A stretch of DNA of 64,000 bases, taken from Gammaproteobacteria bacterium (GTDB lineage: Bacteria; Pseudomonadota; Gammaproteobacteria; Nevskiales; Nevskiaceae). Made by a program: the position numbers and the translations under genes. The stretch spans positions 124,001 to 188,000 of the forward strand of contig JAPLSA010000008.1 in NCBI GenBank assembly GCA_026398815.1, given 5' to 3'. This document shows, one piece after another, positions 36,461 to 47,737 of the stretch. The first letter of the stretch is position 1; each line of letters starts with the position of its first letter. A model generated the notes under the pieces. It did not search any database. It saw nothing but the letters and a program-made list of their open reading frames with translations, and had not been told where the DNA came from.

Positions 36461-39400
36461 TCAGGTCAGCGCAACCGGGGTCGCGCGACGCAGGCGGCGG
36501 CGCCAGGCACCGGCCAGCTTCTCGAAGCCGAGGTAGACCACTGGCGTGGTGAACAGGGTCAGCAGCTGGCTCAGCAGCAGTCCGCCGATGATCGCCACAC
36601 CGAGCGGCTGGCGCAGTTCCGAACCGGTGCCGAGGCCGATCGCCAGCGGCACCGCGCCGAACACCGCCGCCATCGTGGTCATGGTGATCGGCCGGAACCG
36701 GGTCAGGCAGGCTTCGAAGATCGCTTCGCGGGCATCGAGGCCGCGCGTGCGCTGGGCGTCGAGCGCGAAGTCGATCAGCAGGATCGCGTTCTTCTTGACG
36801 ATGCCGATCAGCAGGATGATGCCGATCACCGCGACCAGCGACAGCTCCATGCCGAAGGCCATCAGCGCCAGCAGCGCGCCGATGCCGGCCGACGGAATGG
36901 TCGACAGGATGGTCAGCGGATGGACCCAGCTTTCGTAGAGCATGCCCAGCACGATGTAGACCGCCAGCAGCGCGGTCAGCAGCAGGATCGGGAAGGCATC
37001 GAGACCGCTGGCGAACAGCGCCGCGCTGCCGCCGAAAGCGCCACGGATGCTGCCCGGCATCTGCATCTCGGCCATCTCGCGGCGGATCAGCGGCTCGACC
37101 ATCGGCAAGGTCACGCCGGGCTTGAGATTGAAGGTCAGGTTCACCACGGTGAACTGGCCATCGTGGTTGATCGACAGCGGCGCGGTGCCGAACTCGTAGC
37201 GGGCAACGGCCGACAGCGGCACCGCCGCGCCGCCGGGCGTGATGATCTGCACCCGATCGAGCGCGGCCGGATCGCGCTGCTCGTCCGGCGTGGCTTCGAG
37301 GATCACCCGGTACTGGTCGGTCTGGTCGTAGAGCAGCGCGATCTGGCGCTGGCCGAAAGCGTCGTAGAGCGCCGCGTCGATGTCGGCCGGCCGCAGGCCA
37401 AGGCGCGAGGCGACATCGCGATTGACCACCACGTTCAGCTGCAGCGCGCCGGTTTCCAGATCCGAGGACACATCGCGCAGTTCCGGCAGCTTCTTCAGGC
37501 GCTCGGCCAGCAGTGGCGTCCAGGTGTAGAGATCGGCCGGCTCGCTGGCGCTGAGTGCGAACAGGTACTGGGAACGGCCGGAGCGGCCACCGGCGCGCAG
37601 GTCCTGCAGTGCCTGCAGGTACATCTCCACGCCTTCGATCTTCTGCGCCTTCGGCCGCAGCCGGTCGATGACCTGCTCGACATGGGTGCGGCGGCCGGCC
37701 TCCGGCGTCTTCAGGTTGATGAAGATGCGCGCCGAGTTCGAGGCGCCGCGGTTGCCGCCGACGAAGTAGACGGCCGAGGCGACATCGGGATCGGCCAGCA
37801 CCACGTCGGCCAGCTGCAGGGTCTTGGCGGCGATCGCATCGAATGAGGAATCCTGGGCGCCGACGATCGAGCCCTGGATGAAGCCGGTGTCCTGCTGCGG
37901 GAAAAAGCCCTTCGGCACCACCGAATACAGCCAGCCGGTCAGGAACACGGTGGCGACCGTGAACACCGCCATCAGCCGCGTGTGGCGCAGCGTCCAGACC
38001 AGGCCGGTGCGGTAGACGCCGAGCAGCGCCGCCATCACGCGCTCCAGCGCGCGGGCAAGGCGGCCGGGCGCGGCCTGCGTGGCTTCGGCGCGCAGGAACC
38101 GGGCGCAGAGACTGGGCGTGAGGCTCAGGCTGATGACACCGGACAGCGCCACGGCCATCGCCAGGGTCACCGAGAACTCGCGGAACAGCCGGCCCGGCAC
38201 GCCGCCGAGGAACAGGATCGGGATGAACACGGCCATCAGGCTGACCGTGATCGACAGCACCGTGAAGCCGATCTCGCGGGCGCCGCGCAGCGCGGCGGCG
38301 CGCGGCCGCTCGCCGTTCTCCAGATGCCGCACGATGTTTTCGATGACCACGATCGCGTCGTCGACGACGAAGCCGACCGACACCGTCAGCGCAATCAGCG
38401 ACAGGTTGTCGAGGCTGTAGTCGAGCAGCCACATGCCGGCGCAGGTGGCGGCCAGCGCCAGCGGCACGGTGATGCCGGCAATCGCGGTCGGCACGCCTCG
38501 GCGCAGGAACAGGAACATCACCAGGATCACCAGCGCGGTCGACACCACCAGCGCCACCTGCACCTCGTGCACCGACGAGCGGATGGTCTGCGTGCGGTTG
38601 GCCTGGATCGAGATCGTGACTCCGGGCGGCAGCCCGGCGCGGATCGCCGGCAGCTGCGCGAGGATCGCATCGACGGTTTCGATGACATTGGCGTCGGCCT
38701 GCTTGCGGACGAACATCAGCACCGCACGCTTGCCGTTGTACCAGCCGGCGGTGCGGCTGTTCTCCTGCCCTTCGATGACGTTGGCGACCGCCGACAGCGG
38801 CACCGGCACGCCGTTGCGCACCGCCACGATGGCGTTGCGGAAATCGTCGACCGAGGCCAGCTGGTCGTCGGCGTCGATCACCCAGGTCTGCTGCTCGTCG
38901 CCGAGGCGGCCCTTGGCGCGGTTGACCGTCAGGCTGCCGATCGCCATGCGGATCGACGCCAGCGACAGCCCCATCCGCGCCAGCGCCGCCGGATTGGCCT
39001 GGATGCGGATCGCCGGCTTGGCGGCACCAGAAATCTGCACCTCGGCCACGCCCTTGACCTGCGACAGCGTCGGGCTCAGGCGGTTGTCGGCGACTTCGTA
39101 GACACGGTCGAGGCCCAGCGTGTCGGAGGTCAGCGCCAGGATCAGGATCGGCGCGTCATTGGGGTTGGCCTTGCGCCAGGTCGGCGGCGTCGGCAGCCCG
39201 GCCGGAAGATCGGCCAGCGAGGCATTGATGGCCGCCTGCACGTCGCGCGCCGCGCCATCGATGTCGCGCGACAGCTCGAACTGCAGCACCACGGTGGCGC
39301 TGCCCTGCGCGCTCGACGAGGTCATCTCGTTGACGCCGGGAATCTGGCCGAGCCGCCGCTCCAGCGGCGCGGCAACGGTCTGCGCCATCGTCTCCGGCGA

Positions 39401-39562
39401 CGCGCCCGGCTGCTGTGCCGACACGAAGATGATCGGGAACTCCACCTGCGGCAGCGGCGCCACCGGCAGCCGGAAGTAAGCCAGCAGGCCGATCAGGAAC
39501 AGACCGATCGCCAGCAGCGAGGTGCCGATCGGGCGTTTGATGAACGGACTGCTGAGGCTCAT
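36461..39562 (-). CDS. RND efflux permease, MdtC-like
   Basis: 1033 aa, full RND length. It begins MSLSSPFIKRPIGTSLLAIGLFL and has the paired Asp of TM4 in VGFVVDDAIVVIENIVRHLE, the proton-relay residues. Large periplasmic porter loops and 12 membrane segments are visible in the hydrophobicity pattern. It overlaps the upstream RND gene by 4 bp. Two RND subunits in tandem plus one adaptor match MdtABC, where MdtB2C forms the heterotrimer. An outer-membrane TolC partner is not encoded here. Confidence 0.92.
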   Translation of the reverse strand: MSLSSPFIKRPIGTSLLAIGLFLIGLLAYFRLPVAPLPQVEFPIIFVSAQQPGASPETMAQTVAAPLERRLGQIPGVNEMTSSSAQGSATVVLQFELSRDIDGAARDVQAAINASLADLPAGLPTPPTWRKANPNDAPILILALTSDTLGLDRVYEVADNRLSPTLSQVKGVAEVQISGAAKPAIRIQANPAALARMGLSLASIRMAIGSLTVNRAKGRLGDEQQTWVIDADDQLASVDDFRNAIVAVRNGVPVPLSAVANVIEGQENSRTAGWYNGKRAVLMFVRKQADANVIETVDAILAQLPAIRAGLPPGVTISIQANRTQTIRSSVHEVQVALVVSTALVILVMFLFLRRGVPTAIAGITVPLALAATCAGMWLLDYSLDNLSLIALTVSVGFVVDDAIVVIENIVRHLENGERPRAAALRGAREIGFTVLSITVSLMAVFIPILFLGGVPGRLFREFSVTLAMAVALSGVISLSLTPSLCARFLRAEATQAAPGRLARALERVMAALLGVYRTGLVWTLRHTRLMAVFTVATVFLTGWLYSVVPKGFFPQQDTGFIQGSIVGAQDSSFDAIAAKTLQLADVVLADPDVASAVYFVGGNRGASNSARIFINLKTPEAGRRTHVEQVIDRLRPKAQKIEGVEMYLQALQDLRAGGRSGRSQYLFALSASEPADLYTWTPLLAERLKKLPELRDVSSDLETGALQLNVVVNRDVASRLGLRPADIDAALYDAFGQRQIALLYDQTDQYRVILEATPDEQRDPAALDRVQIITPGGAAVPLSAVARYEFGTAPLSINHDGQFTVVNLTFNLKPGVTLPMVEPLIRREMAEMQMPGSIRGAFGGSAALFASGLDAFPILLLTALLAVYIVLGMLYESWVHPLTILSTIPSAGIGALLALMAFGMELSLVAVIGIILLIGIVKKNAILLIDFALDAQRTRGLDAREAIFEACLTRFRPITMTTMAAVFGAVPLAIGLGTGSELRQPLGVAIIGGLLLSQLLTLFTTPVVYLGFEKLAGAWRRRLRRATPVALT

Positions 39563-42500
39563 GCCGTTGCCGGCGTGGCTTCCGCGCGGAAGCGTCGGGC
39601 CAGCCGGTCCATCGCCAGATAAATCACCGGCGTGGTGTACAAGGTCAGCATCTGGCTCAGGATCAGGCCGCCGACGATGGCGATGCCCATCGGGTTGCGC
39701 AGCTCGGAGCCGGCACCGGATTCCAGCGCCAGCGGCAGCGCGCCGAGCAGGGCCGCCATCGTCGTCATCATGATCGGCCGGAAGCGCAGCAGTGCAGCTT
39801 CGAAGATCGCGTCAGACGGCGACCGGCCGTGATCGCGTTCGGCCTCCAACGCGAAGTCGATCATCATGATCGCGTTCTTCTTGACGATGCCGATCAAGAG
39901 CACCACGCCGATCAGCGCCACCACCGAGAAATCCTGCCGCGTCAGCAGCAGCGCCAGCAGCGCGCCGACGCCGGCCGACGGCAGGGTCGACAGGATGGTC
40001 AGCGGGTGGATGTAGCTCTCGTAGAGCACGCCGAGCACGATGTAGATCACCACGATCGCCGCGAGGATCAGCCACGGCATGCTGGCCAGCGAGGTCTGGA
40101 ACTCGGCGGCGGTGCCGGAGAAGCTGCGCTGCACCGACACCGGCAGGCCGATCTCGGCCTCGGCGGCGGCAATCGCCGGCAGCGCATCGCTCAGGCTCAT
40201 GCCGGGTGCAAGGTTGAACGACAAGGTCGCCGCCGGCAGCTGGCCTTCGTGGCTCAGCACCAGCGGGCCGCGCGTGGTGGTGGCGGTGGCCACCGCCGAC
40301 AGCGGCACCAGCGCGCCCGAGTTCGACTTCACGTACAGCTGGTCGAGCGCATCGGGCCGCTTGCGGAACGCCGGCGGCACTTCCAGCACCACGCGGTACT
40401 GGGTCACCTGCGTGAAGATGGTGGTGACCTGACGCTGGCCGAAGGCGTCGTACAGCGCGTCGTCGATGGCCTGCACCGGTACGCCGAGCCGCGAGGCGCG
40501 ATCGCGCTGGATGTCCAGCTTCAGGTACAGGCCGTCGGTCTGCTGCTCGGTGGTGACATCGGCCAGCTCCGGCCGTGCCTTCAGCGCGGCGATCAGCTTC
40601 GGCGTCCATTCGGCCAGCTCGCTGGCATCGAGACTGCGCAGCCCGTACTGGTACTGGGTGCGGGCGACGCGGCTGTCGATCTGCAGATCCTGCACCGGCT
40701 GCATGAACAGGCTGATGCCCTCCACTGCTGCCGCGCGCTGCTTGAGCCGTTCGATCACCTGATCTGCCGAGGCCGAACGCTCGCCTCTGGGCTTCAGCAC
40801 GATGTTCAGGCGGCCGGTGTTGAGCGTCGGGTTGATGCTGCCGCTGCCGACGAAGGCGGCGACACTGGCCACGTCCGGGTCCTGGCGCACCGCTTCGCTG
40901 AGCGCCATCGTGCGGGCCTTCATCGCCGGGAACGAGATGCTGGCCTCCGCTTCGGCCACGCCGACGATCACGCCGGTGTCCTGCTGCGGCAGCAGGCCCT
41001 TGGGGATGGCAACGAACAGCAGGCCGGTCGCGACCAAGGTCAGGCCGAACACGGTCAGCGTCTGCTTCGGCCGCGCCATCACCCAGCGCAGGGACCGCTC
41101 GTAGCCGGCGAGCAGGCGCGCGAACTGCCGTTCAGTCCAGTCGAACAGCGCGCCGTGCCGGTCGTCTGGCCGATCGGCCTTCAGCAGCTTGGCGCACATC
41201 ATCGGCGTCAGGGTCAGCGATACCAGCGCCGAGATCGTCACCGCGATGGTCAGCACCAGCGCGAAGTCGCGGAACAGCCGGCCGATGACGCCGCTCATGA
41301 ACAGCAGCGGGATGAATACCGCGATCAGGCTCACGGTCAGCGACACCACGGTGAAGCCGATCTGCTTCGCACCCTTGCGCGCGGCGGTTTCGGGATCGTC
41401 GCCGTGCTCGATATAGCGGACGATGTTCTCGATCATCACGATGGCATCGTCGACGACGAAGCCGGTGGCGATGGTCAGCGCCATCAGGCTCAGGTTGTCG
41501 AGCGAAAAGCCGCACAGCGCCATCACGCCGAAGGTGCCGATGATCGACATCGGCAACGCCACGCTGGGAATGACCGTCGCCCACAACTTGCGCAGGAACA
41601 CGAAGATCACCATCACCACCAGCGCGATGGTCAGCAGCATCGTGAACTGCACGTCGTGCACCGAGGCGCGGATGGTTTCGGTGCGATCGGCCAGCACCGT
41701 GACCTTGACCGAGGCCGGGAAGCTGACGGTCAGCTGCGGCAGCAGCGCCTGGATGCGCTCGACGGTCTGGATGATGTTGGCGCCGGGCTGGCGGCGGACG
41801 TCGACGAGGACGGCCGGGCGTGAGCGGCCTTGTTGGTCGGGCGTCGAAAGCGGACCGTTTGCATGGCTCGTGGTGTCGCCTGGTCCGGAGACGCCGGCCC
41901 GATCGGCTCCGCCGCTCGGGCGTTCGCTCGACCCGCGAGCAGTGCTCGCGAAGCCGGTCGAGCTCACCCACGCTGCCAACTGCTCGTTCTCGACCCCTTC
42001 GAGGACCTCTGCGACATCCGACAGCCGCACCGGCGCGCCGTTGCGGTAGGCGATGATCACCGGCTTGTATTCGTCGGCCGAAACGATCTGGTCATTCGAG
42101 CCGATCGTGAAGCTCTGCTTCGGGCCGTCGAAGGTGCCTTTGGGCGCGTTGACGTTGGCAGCGCGCAGCGCGCTTCGGATGTCCTCCAGGCCCAGTTGCA
42201 GCCCGGCCAGCGCGGTCGGGTTGGCTTGGATGCGCACGGCCGGCCGCTGGTTGCCCTGGATCGACACCAGCCCGACGCCGGACACCTGCGACAGCTTCTG
42301 CGCCAGCACCGAATCGGCGAGATCGGCGACTTGGTTCTGCGGCAGCACGTCGGAGCTGATCGCCAGTTGCAGGATCGGCGCGTCGGCCGGGTTCACCTTG
42401 TTGTAGACCGGCGGATACGGCAGGTCGGCCGGAAGCGTGCCGCGTGCAGCATTGATCGCCGCCTGCACGTCCTGCGCGGCGTTGTCGATGTCGCGATCGA

Positions 42501-42789
42501 GCACGAACTGCAGGGTGATCGTCGACAGCCCGTAGGAGGAATCGGAGTTCAGCGACGACAGGCCGGCGATGGTGCCGAACTGCCGCTCCAGCGGCGTGGT
42601 CACCAGCGATTCCATGACCTGCGGGCTGGCGCCCGGCAATTGCGTCGTCACCTGGATAGTCGGGAAATCGACATTCGGCAACGCCGAGATCGGCAGGCTG
42701 CGGTAGCCCAGCACGCCGAGCAGCAGCACCGCGATCATCAGCAGCGTGGTCGCGATCGGCCGGGCAATGAACGGTTCGGACACGCTCAT
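39559..42789 (-). CDS. RND efflux permease, MdtB-like, with a 48-residue in-frame insertion
   Basis: 1076 aa. It begins MSVSEPFIARPIATTLLMIAVLLL and has the TM4 Asp pair in TGFVVDDAIVMIENIVRYIE. Near residues 276-323 the porter domain contains an extra Ser/Gly/Pro-rich segment between ENEQLAAWV and RPAVLVDVRRQPGAN, which are contiguous in related pumps. The segment's DNA carries a nested palindrome (41926-41963). The frame is kept, so the pump may still function. It is the upstream partner of the MdtC-like gene and follows the adaptor gene by 73 bp. Confidence 0.92.
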   Translation of the reverse strand: MSVSEPFIARPIATTLLMIAVLLLGVLGYRSLPISALPNVDFPTIQVTTQLPGASPQVMESLVTTPLERQFGTIAGLSSLNSDSSYGLSTITLQFVLDRDIDNAAQDVQAAINAARGTLPADLPYPPVYNKVNPADAPILQLAISSDVLPQNQVADLADSVLAQKLSQVSGVGLVSIQGNQRPAVRIQANPTALAGLQLGLEDIRSALRAANVNAPKGTFDGPKQSFTIGSNDQIVSADEYKPVIIAYRNGAPVRLSDVAEVLEGVENEQLAAWVSSTGFASTARGSSERPSGGADRAGVSGPGDTTSHANGPLSTPDQQGRSRPAVLVDVRRQPGANIIQTVERIQALLPQLTVSFPASVKVTVLADRTETIRASVHDVQFTMLLTIALVVMVIFVFLRKLWATVIPSVALPMSIIGTFGVMALCGFSLDNLSLMALTIATGFVVDDAIVMIENIVRYIEHGDDPETAARKGAKQIGFTVVSLTVSLIAVFIPLLFMSGVIGRLFRDFALVLTIAVTISALVSLTLTPMMCAKLLKADRPDDRHGALFDWTERQFARLLAGYERSLRWVMARPKQTLTVFGLTLVATGLLFVAIPKGLLPQQDTGVIVGVAEAEASISFPAMKARTMALSEAVRQDPDVASVAAFVGSGSINPTLNTGRLNIVLKPRGERSASADQVIERLKQRAAAVEGISLFMQPVQDLQIDSRVARTQYQYGLRSLDASELAEWTPKLIAALKARPELADVTTEQQTDGLYLKLDIQRDRASRLGVPVQAIDDALYDAFGQRQVTTIFTQVTQYRVVLEVPPAFRKRPDALDQLYVKSNSGALVPLSAVATATTTRGPLVLSHEGQLPAATLSFNLAPGMSLSDALPAIAAAEAEIGLPVSVQRSFSGTAAEFQTSLASMPWLILAAIVVIYIVLGVLYESYIHPLTILSTLPSAGVGALLALLLTRQDFSVVALIGVVLLIGIVKKNAIMMIDFALEAERDHGRSPSDAIFEAALLRFRPIMMTTMAALLGALPLALESGAGSELRNPMGIAIVGGLILSQMLTLYTTPVIYLAMDRLARRFRAEATPATA
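41822..41964 (-). repeat. Palindrome-bearing in-frame insertion inside the MdtB-like gene
   Basis: About 143 bp encoding roughly 48 residues absent from other RND pumps. At its 5' (gene) end lies a nested hairpin: outer arms GCTCGACC (41926-41933) and GGTCGAGC (41956-41963), inner arms CGCGAGCA (41934-41941) and TGCTCGCG (41943-41950). The outer arm ends at the insertion boundary. Confidence 0.65.
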
Positions 42790-42862
42790 GACCGGCGCGC
42801 CTCAGGCCGGCCACGCAGTGCGCCCGGCGAGCGCCCGCCACCTGGGCCTGTGCGCCAGCGGC

Positions 42863-44095
42863 TCACTTGCGCTGCGGCGGCGCGTCCGCCGCCACTGGCT
42901 CGTCGCGGGTTTCGCGGATCTTCGCGCCCGGCTGCAGCCGGTACTGGCCGTCGGTGACGATGCGCTCGCCGTTCTTCAGGCCGCTGGCGATCAGCGCCGT
43001 GCCGGCTTCGCTGCGGGCAACGGTGATGTCGCGCTTCTCGGCGACCGGCTGCCCTTGGCTGTCCTGGCCGACCACGTAGACGAAATCGCCGTCCGGCCCG
43101 CGCTGCACGGCATTGGCCGGAATCACCAGGCCGTCGGCCTCGGTGCGCACCAGCAGCCGCATGTTGACGAACTGACCTGGCCACAGCGCCTTGTCGTCGT
43201 TGGCGAAGGTCGCCTTCAGGCGGATGGTGCCGGTGCTCTGGTCGATCTGATTGTCGATCACGGTCAGCTCGCCCTTGGCCAGCTTGCGGGCGTTGTCGCG
43301 ATCGTAGGCCAGCACCTCGAGGCCCTGGCCGCCGGCGGCGCGGATGTCGCCGAGGCTCTGCTCGGGCAAGGTGAACAGCACCGAGATCGGCCGGATCTGG
43401 GTGACCACCACCAGCCCGCCGCTGGTGCCGGCATCGACCAGATTGCCGACGTCGACCAGCCGCAGGCCGGTGATGCCGCTGATCGGCGCGGTGACCCGCG
43501 CAAAGCCCTGGGAAATGCGCGCGTTCTGCACCGCGGCCTCGCTGGCCTTCACGCCGGCTTCCAGCTGGGCGACGGTCTGCGCCTGGGTATCGAGCTGCTG
43601 CTTCGATACATAACCATCGCCGACCAGCTCGCGGAAGCGCTGCAGGTCGCGCCGGGCGGTGTTCAGCTGCGCTTCGGCCTGCCCTTTCTGGGCCAGCGCC
43701 TGCTGCAGCTGGGCATCGAAGCTGCGCGGATCGATCTGCGCCAGCAGCTCGCCCTTCTTCACTTCCTGGCCTTCCTCGAATGCCACCGACACCAGCTGGC
43801 CGCTGACCTGCGGCCGCACGGTGACGGTGTTGAAGGCCTGCACGGTGCCGAGGCCATCGAGGAAGATCGGCACGTCGCGGCGCGCCACGGCGCCGATCGC
43901 GACCGGCACCGGACCGTCGAAATCGCCGGGGCCGCCACGACGGCCGCGGCGCCCGGCCGGACCGCCGGGCGCCGCCGTCTCGGCCGCGATCGCCGGGCCG
44001 GACCGGCCTTCACCGGACGGCGTCCGTCCCAAGATCCACCACCCGAGTACGGCGATCACGCCAAGACCGAGCGCGAACGCGACACCGTTGCGCAT
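42863..44095 (-). CDS. RND periplasmic adaptor (membrane fusion protein), MdtA-like
   Basis: 410 aa. An N-terminal anchor (GVAFALGLGVIAVLGWWILG) is followed by a Gly/Arg/Pro-rich linker (RRGRRGGPGDFDGPVPV). The lipoyl/hairpin domain includes GTVQAFNTVTVRPQVSGQLV and EGQEVKKGELLAQIDPR; the coiled-coil hairpin is rich in Gln/Ala. The barrel and membrane-proximal domains follow (ALWPGQFVNMRLLV). It bridges the RND trimer and an outer-membrane channel. The ATG at 44095 gives the anchor; upstream open frame is not supported. Confidence 0.92.
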   Translation of the reverse strand: MRNGVAFALGLGVIAVLGWWILGRTPSGEGRSGPAIAAETAAPGGPAGRRGRRGGPGDFDGPVPVAIGAVARRDVPIFLDGLGTVQAFNTVTVRPQVSGQLVSVAFEEGQEVKKGELLAQIDPRSFDAQLQQALAQKGQAEAQLNTARRDLQRFRELVGDGYVSKQQLDTQAQTVAQLEAGVKASEAAVQNARISQGFARVTAPISGITGLRLVDVGNLVDAGTSGGLVVVTQIRPISVLFTLPEQSLGDIRAAGGQGLEVLAYDRDNARKLAKGELTVIDNQIDQSTGTIRLKATFANDDKALWPGQFVNMRLLVRTEADGLVIPANAVQRGPDGDFVYVVGQDSQGQPVAEKRDITVARSEAGTALIASGLKNGERIVTDGQYRLQPGAKIRETRDEPVAADAPPQRK

Positions 44096-44342
44096 GCTGT
44101 GTTGCTCCAGATCAACAGAAGGAAAAGGCGGCTTTCGCCCGCCGCCGGGGCATCTGCCGCAGCCGTCGTGGACTGCGCGACGGCGACCTGCGTTCAAGCG
44201 CCGGCCGGAAACCCGGGTCAGCCGCTACCTTGCTTGAGCGGAGGCACCAGGGGCAAGCCATCAGCGGGTGAAGTTCGGTAACGACCGCCGGCGCCGGCTG
44301 CCGTTCGGCATACTGCCGCTCTCCTTCGCCGAGGTGTCATCC

Positions 44343-45266
<924 letters not shown>

Positions 45267-45343
45267 CCTGCCGGTGCTGCAACCGCCCGCCGTATGATCC
45301 AGGCCGTTCCGCGCTGCTTCGCGCGCCCACTTCGCCGATCCCC

Positions 45344-47023
45344 ATGTCCAGCGATATCGAGATTGCCCGCGCCGCCCGGCTGACACCGATCATTCCGCTG
45401 ATTCAGCAGCGGCTCGGCATTCCCGCCGAAGCGATGGAGCCGTACGGCCACTACAAGGCCAAGCTGTCGCTGGACTACATCGCCGGCCTGCGCGACCGGC
45501 CGGACGGCCATCTGGTGCTGGTCACCGCGATCACGCCGACGCCGCCCGGAGAAGGCAAGACCACCACCACGGTCGGCTTGGGCGATGCGCTGAACCGCAT
45601 CGGCAAGCGCGCGATCACCTGCGTGCGCGAACCCTCGCTCGGCCCCTGCTTCGGCATGAAGGGCGGCGCCACCGGCGGCGGCCAGAGCCAGGTACTGCCG
45701 ATGGAGGACATCAACCTCCACTTCACCGGCGATTTCCACGCCATCGCGCTGGCCAACAACCTGCTGGCGGCGATGCTCGACAACCACATCCACCACGGCA
45801 ACGCGCTGGGGATCGATGTCCGGCGCATCACCTGGAAGCGCGTCGTCGACATGAACGACCGCGCACTGCGCGACATCGTCGTCTCGCTCGGCGGGCCGGC
45901 CAACGGCTATCCGCGCGAGGACGGCTTCAACATCGTGGTCGCCTCCGAGGTGATGGCGATCCTGTGTCTGGCCACGTCGCTGGCGGATCTCAAGGCCCGG
46001 CTTGGCCGCATCGTCGTCGCCTCGACCCGCGACGGCGCACCAATTACCGCGAAGGACCTGAAGTGCGACGGCGCGATGGCCGCGCTGCTGAAGGACGCGA
46101 TCAAGCCGAACCTGGTCCAGACCCTGGCCGGCAACCCGGCGATCATCCACGGCGGCCCGTTCGCCAACATCGCCCACGGCTGCAATTCGGTGATCGCCAC
46201 CCGGACCGCGCTGAAGCTCGGCGATTACGTGGTCACCGAGGCCGGCTTCGGCGCCGACCTGGGTGCGGAGAAGTTCATCGACATCAAGTGCCGGCAGGCG
46301 GGCCTGAAGCCGGCCTGCGCGGTGATCGTCGCCACCGTGCGGGCGATCAAGTTCCACGGTGGCGTCGCGATGCCGGACATGGGCCGCGAGAACGTCAACG
46401 CGGTGCGCGCCGGCCTCGCCAACCTGCAGAAACACGTCGAGAACGTCCGCGAGGTCTACGGCCTGCCCTGCGTGGTATCGATCAATCACTTCACCGCCGA
46501 CACGCCGGCCGAACTGGCGGTGATCCGCGGGGCCTGCGCAACGATGGGCGTGACCTGTGTCGAGGCCCGCCACTGGGCGGAAGGTGCGGCCGGCGCCGAA
46601 GCGCTGGCGCGGGTGGTGGTCGATCTCTGCGAAGCCAACGCCACGCCGGGTGCGACCCCGGTCTATGACGACGCGCTGCCGCTGCTGGCCAAGATCGAAG
46701 CGGTGGCGACTCGGGTCTATGGCGCGGCTGGCGTCAACGCCGAAGCCAAGGTGACGAAGCAGCTCAAGGACTGGGCCGAAGCTGGCTACGGCCATTTCCC
46801 GGTCTGCATCGCCAAGACCCAGTATTCGTTCTCGACCGATCCGAGCCTGAAAGGCGCGCCGGGCGGCCACTGGCTGCCGGTGCGCGAGGTGCGACTGTCG
46901 GCGGGTGCGGGCTTCATCGTCGCCATCTGCGGCGAGATCATGACCATGCCGGGCCTGCCGGCGCGGCCGGCGGCGGAAGTGATCGACGTCGACGACGACG
47001 GCAATATCAGCGGGCTGTTCTGA
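45344..47023 (+). CDS. fhs: Formate-tetrahydrofolate ligase
   Basis: 559 aa, the usual length. It makes 10-formyl-THF from formate, THF and ATP for one-carbon metabolism. The ATP site is [17 protein letters not shown] near residue 65; other conserved blocks are [26 protein letters not shown] and the C-terminal [19 protein letters not shown]. The last 30 codons and the DNA after the stop are the first unit of a tandem repeat that recurs twice more downstream. Confidence 0.97.
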   Translation: MSSDIEIARAARLTPIIPLIQQRLGIPAEAMEPYGHYKAKLSLDYIAGLRDRPDGHLVLVTAITPTPPGEGKTTTTVGLGDALNRIGKRAITCVREPSLGPCFGMKGGATGGGQSQVLPMEDINLHFTGDFHAIALANNLLAAMLDNHIHHGNALGIDVRRITWKRVVDMNDRALRDIVVSLGGPANGYPREDGFNIVVASEVMAILCLATSLADLKARLGRIVVASTRDGAPITAKDLKCDGAMAALLKDAIKPNLVQTLAGNPAIIHGGPFANIAHGCNSVIATRTALKLGDYVVTEAGFGADLGAEKFIDIKCRQAGLKPACAVIVATVRAIKFHGGVAMPDMGRENVNAVRAGLANLQKHVENVREVYGLPCVVSINHFTADTPAELAVIRGACATMGVTCVEARHWAEGAAGAEALARVVVDLCEANATPGATPVYDDALPLLAKIEAVATRVYGAAGVNAEAKVTKQLKDWAEAGYGHFPVCIAKTQYSFSTDPSLKGAPGGHWLPVREVRLSAGAGFIVAICGEIMTMPGLPARPAAEVIDVDDDGNISGLF

Positions 47024-47700
47024 GCTTCATCCGGCGCTGCGCCAAGTTGGCGCTACGACGCCGTGCCGAGTCTGCCTCTGCCCCTGGATACCGGCTTCCG
47101 CCGGTATGACAGCCTGATTGGATGCGCCTGGCCTTCACCGTCATTCCGGCAAAAGCCGGGATCCAGGGCCGGCAACGCAGTGCCTCGCCCCAAAGGCGAC
47201 GAGATCATGGCCATGCCGGGGCTACCGGCGCGGCCGGCGGGGAAGTGATCGACGTCGACGACGGCGGCAATATCAGCGGGCTGTTCTGAGCTTCATTCGA
47301 CGCTGCGCCAAGTTAGCGCTACGACGCGCTGCCGCATCTGGCGCGGCCCCTGGATACCGGCTTTCGCCTGTATGACAGCCTGATTGGATGCGCCTTGCCC
47401 TCACCGTCATCCCGGCAAAAGCCGGGATCCAGGGCCGGCAACGCAGTGCCTCGCCCCCAACGCGGCGAGATCATGGCCATGCCGGGCCTGCCGGCACGGC
47501 CGGCGGCGGAAGTGATCGACGTCAACGACGGCAATATCAGCGGGCTGTTCTGAGCTTCATTCGGCGCTGCGCCGACTTGGCGCTATGACGCGTTGCCGCA
47601 TCTGGCGCGGTCCCTGGATACCGGCTTCCGCCGGTATGACAGCCTGATTGGATGCGCCTTGCCTTCACCGTCATCCCGGCGAAAGCCGGGATCCAGAGCC
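46934..47700. repeat. Tandem array of three about 267-bp units, each containing the fhs 3' end plus two palindromic repeats
   Basis: Units start at 46934, 47201 and 47467 (periods 267 and 266 bp). Each holds the last 30 or so codons of fhs with its stop, about 60 bp of spacer, a palindrome of the ATACCGGC/GCCGGTAT type (47081-47112, 47346-47378, 47610-47642) and a second in opposite sense with CCCGGC/GCCGGG (47139-47170, 47405-47436, 47669-47700). The second unit has a 1-bp deletion and the third a 3-bp deletion in the fhs-derived part. The first unit is the real gene end. The 714-bp gap after fhs holds nothing else. Confidence 0.92.
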
Positions 47701-47737
47701 ACGAACGCGGCAGCCGGATCGACAGCAGCAGCGACGA

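Noticed and set aside
42092..42841. Alternative frames within the RND pump region
   Set aside because: Out-of-frame with the conserved pump and rich in Arg/Pro, as expected for shadow frames.
47388..47588. Small open frames inside the fhs repeat units
   Set aside because: They only read through the palindromes and duplicated fhs tail; no start signals or conserved protein sequence.
46934..47700. CRISPR-like array after fhs
   Set aside because: Units are about 267 bp and contain gene-derived and palindromic parts; there are no short repeats with unique spacers.
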